Positions 62,158 to 64,000 of a DNA stretch of 64,000 bases are shown in pieces; within the stretch, counting starts at the first letter, position 1, and every line of letters starts with the position of its first letter. Source of the DNA: Cladorhizidae sp. MBARI D1340-BT2 (lineage: Eukaryota > Porifera > Demospongiae > Poecilosclerida > Cladorhizidae); NCBI GenBank assembly GCA_028752905.1, contig JAQNBH010000003.1:27654502-27718501 (forward strand), given 5' to 3'. Made by a program: the position numbers and the translations under genes. The notes beneath the pieces were generated by a model. That model was not told the origin of the DNA, searched no databases, and worked only from the letters and a program-made list of their open reading frames with translations.

Positions 62158-64000
62158 CATGTTCTTGATATTTGCCCTAATTTGGTCTATATGTTTCTCA
62201 TTTTCCCCCCGAAAATCTTGTTTTTTGACCGTGAAGTTCATAACTATTCTACACTTTACCCAAAAAAGATAATTTTTATATCATCGGATAGCCCTTCTAA
62301 TTATCTATCTTTTGTACGTACTAAAATTTTGAGTACTCTAAGTATTAGCAAGTTATGGTGATTTGAAGTGTTAAGGTTTGGGATTTTTCCTGGCGTTTTC
62401 CAGTTGCCAAAGCGGTGGCCTGCCAGTGAAAAACCACTACATTTATTGATAATCTGTTCACATGTTGCAGATAAGGGCCTTCTCTATCAGTTGACAAAAT
62501 CTGGGACTTTGGTCTTGTTAATTAGGGCAGTTATGAATTGTACTCTTACTTGATGCTAAACATGTTCTTGATATTTGCCCTAATTTGGTCTATATGTTTC
62601 TCATTTTCCCCCCGAAAATCTTGTTTTTTGACCTTGAAGCTCATAACTATTCTACACTTTACCCAAAAAAGATAATTTTTATACCATCGGATAGCCCTTC
62701 TAATTATCTATCTTTTGTACGTGCCAAAATTTTGAGTACTCTAAGTATTAGGAAGTTATGGTGATTTGAATTGGTAAGGTTTGTGATTTTTCCTGGCGTT
62801 TTCCAGTTGCCAAAGCGGTGGCCTGCCAGTGAAAAACCACTACATTTATTGATAATCTGTTCACATTTTTCAGATAAGGGCCTTCTCTATCAGTTGACAA
62901 AATCTGGGACTTTGGTCTTGTTAATTAGGGCAGTTATGAATTGTACTCTTACTTGATGCTAAACATGTTCTTGATATTTGCCCTAATTTGGTCTATATGT
63001 TTCTCATTTTCCCCCCGAAAATCTTGTTTTTTGACCGTGAAGCTCATAACTATTCTACACTTTACCCAAAAAAGATAATTTTTATATCATCGGATAGCCC
63101 TTCTAATTATCTATCTTTTGTACGTGCCAAAATTTTGAGTACTCTAAGTATTAGGAAGTTATGGTGATTTGAATTGGTAAGGTTTGTGATTTTTCCTGGC
63201 GTTTTCCAGTTGCCAAAGCGGTGGCCTGCCAGTGAAAAACCACTACATTTATTGATAATCTGTTCACATTTTGCAGATAAGGGCCTTCTCTATCAGTTGA
63301 CAAAATCTGGGACTTTGGTCTTGTTAATTAGGGCAGTTATGAATTGTACTCTTACTTGATGCTAAACATGTTCTTGATATTTGCCCTAATTTGGTCTATA
63401 TGTTTCTCATTTCCCCCCCGAAAATCTTGTTTTTTGACCGTGAAGCTCATAACTATTCTACACTTTACCCAAAAAATATAATTTTTATATCATCGGATAG
63501 CCCTTCTAATTATCTATCTTTTGTACGTACCAAAAGTTTGAGTACTCTAAGTATTAGCAAGTTATGGTGATTTGAAGTGGTAAGGTTTGGGATTTTTCCT
63601 GGCGTTTTCCAGTTGCCAAAGCGGTGGCCTGCCAGTGAAAAACCACTACATTTATTGATAATCTGTTCACATGTTGCAGATAAGGGCCTTCTCTATCAGT
63701 TGACAAAATCTGGGACTTTGGTCTTGTTAATTAGGGCAGTTATGAATTGTACTCTTACTTGATGCTAAACATGTTCTTGATATTTGCCCTAATTTGGTCT
63801 ATATGTTTCTCATTTCCCCCCCGAAAATCTTGTTTTTTTGCCGTGAAGCTCATAACTTTTCTATACTTTACCCAAAAAAGATAATTTTAATATCACCGGA
63901 TAGCCCTTCTAATTATCTGTCTTTTGTACGTGCCAAAATTTTGAGTACTCTAAGTATTAGGAAGTTATGGTGATTTGAAGTGGTAAGGTTTGTGATTTTT
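62158..64000 (+). repeat. Terminal higher-order repeat D, unit with at least 5 monomers, cut by the window edge
   Basis: The order is L (62158), S (62561), b (62964), G (63367) and the first 231 bp of c (63770). Compared with 59740-62157 the a monomer is missing. The S copy here has GATAATTTTT and ATACCATCGG, like the S copy at 50472, and unlike the neighbouring S copies at 57322 and 60143, which have AATATAATTTTT and ATATCATCGG. Confidence 0.85.

Larger units (their letters stand above)
1311..64000 (+). repeat. Main 403-bp satellite array, 155 full copies plus one partial
   Basis: Every copy starts CATGTTCTTGAT and follows the previous one without spacer or inversion. Three copies are 404 bp because ACCCAAAAAAG became ACCATAAAAAAG (2520, 8563, 11385). 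Nine are 402 bp because GATAATTTTAA lost one A (3730, 6953, 8161, 13804, 16624, 17429, 18234, 24278, 53293). The arithmetic closes: 155 x 403 minus 6 gives 62,459 bp, from 1311 to 63769. Recurrent variants cluster at positions 47-224, plus 307, 310, 379 and 386. The monomer is about 36% G+C and 403 bp is near two nucleosome repeats. Nothing resembling rRNA, tRNA or a transposase is present. The family is not one I recognise. Confidence 0.97.

Noticed and set aside
1311..64000. CRISPR array or other prokaryotic repeat system
   Set aside because: The repeated unit is the whole 403 bp; there are no unique spacers between short repeats and no neighbouring genes.
1311..64000. 5S or other rRNA gene tandem repeat
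   Set aside because: Monomer size would suit a 5S cluster, but I see no recognisable 5S internal control region or other rRNA sequence in either strand.

Overview
This window is almost entirely satellite DNA. No gene, RNA gene, transposase or CRISPR array can be supported. From 1311 to the end it is one uninterrupted head-to-tail array of a ~403-bp monomer: 155 complete copies (143 of 403 bp, nine of 402 bp, three of 404 bp) plus a 231-bp partial copy at the right edge. Two further copies, at 1-403 and 915-1310, are separated by a 505-bp insert (410-914). All copies point the same way. The reference copy at 1-403 is about 36% G+C by hand count. Array length, monomer size and layered higher-order repeats (HORs) suggest eukaryotic heterochromatin: a centromere, pericentromere or other satellite block. 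I cannot name the organism, and nothing here proves centromere function.

Layout: 1-403 is the first monomer. 393-915 holds three dimeric ~164-185-bp units of a second, unrelated satellite. 915-1310 is the most divergent 403-type monomer. 1311-8562 is an irregular mix of variants. 8563-13803 holds a 7-monomer HOR and a 6-monomer derivative. 13804-19844 holds shorter blocks, including a tandem dimer. 19845-24277 is a 3-monomer HOR. 24278-28709 is transitional. 28710-49665 has large, nearly identical block duplications with periods of 8, 11 and 22 monomers. 49666-50068 is a single linking monomer. 50069-64000 is a HOR whose last three units have 7, 6 and at least 5 monomers.

The most informative stretch is 393-920. 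A 380-bp core of the 403-bp monomer begins and ends at TTGAT. The second satellite contains the same site unoccupied at 721-743. The 23 bp between consecutive cores in the main array are the two ends of the second satellite joined together. The simplest reading is that the core entered the older satellite at TTGAT, a composite unit of core plus three host units formed, a 505-bp deletion removed nearly all host sequence, and the resulting 403-bp unit then amplified.

Variation within the monomer is uneven. Nearly all recurrent differences lie at about positions 47-224. The remainder (225-306, 311-378, 387-403 and 1-46) is almost constant. The 61-codon frame that recurs in each copy lies in this constant part, but it begins at GTG or TTG, its differences are mostly amino-acid changing, and it does not look like a gene.
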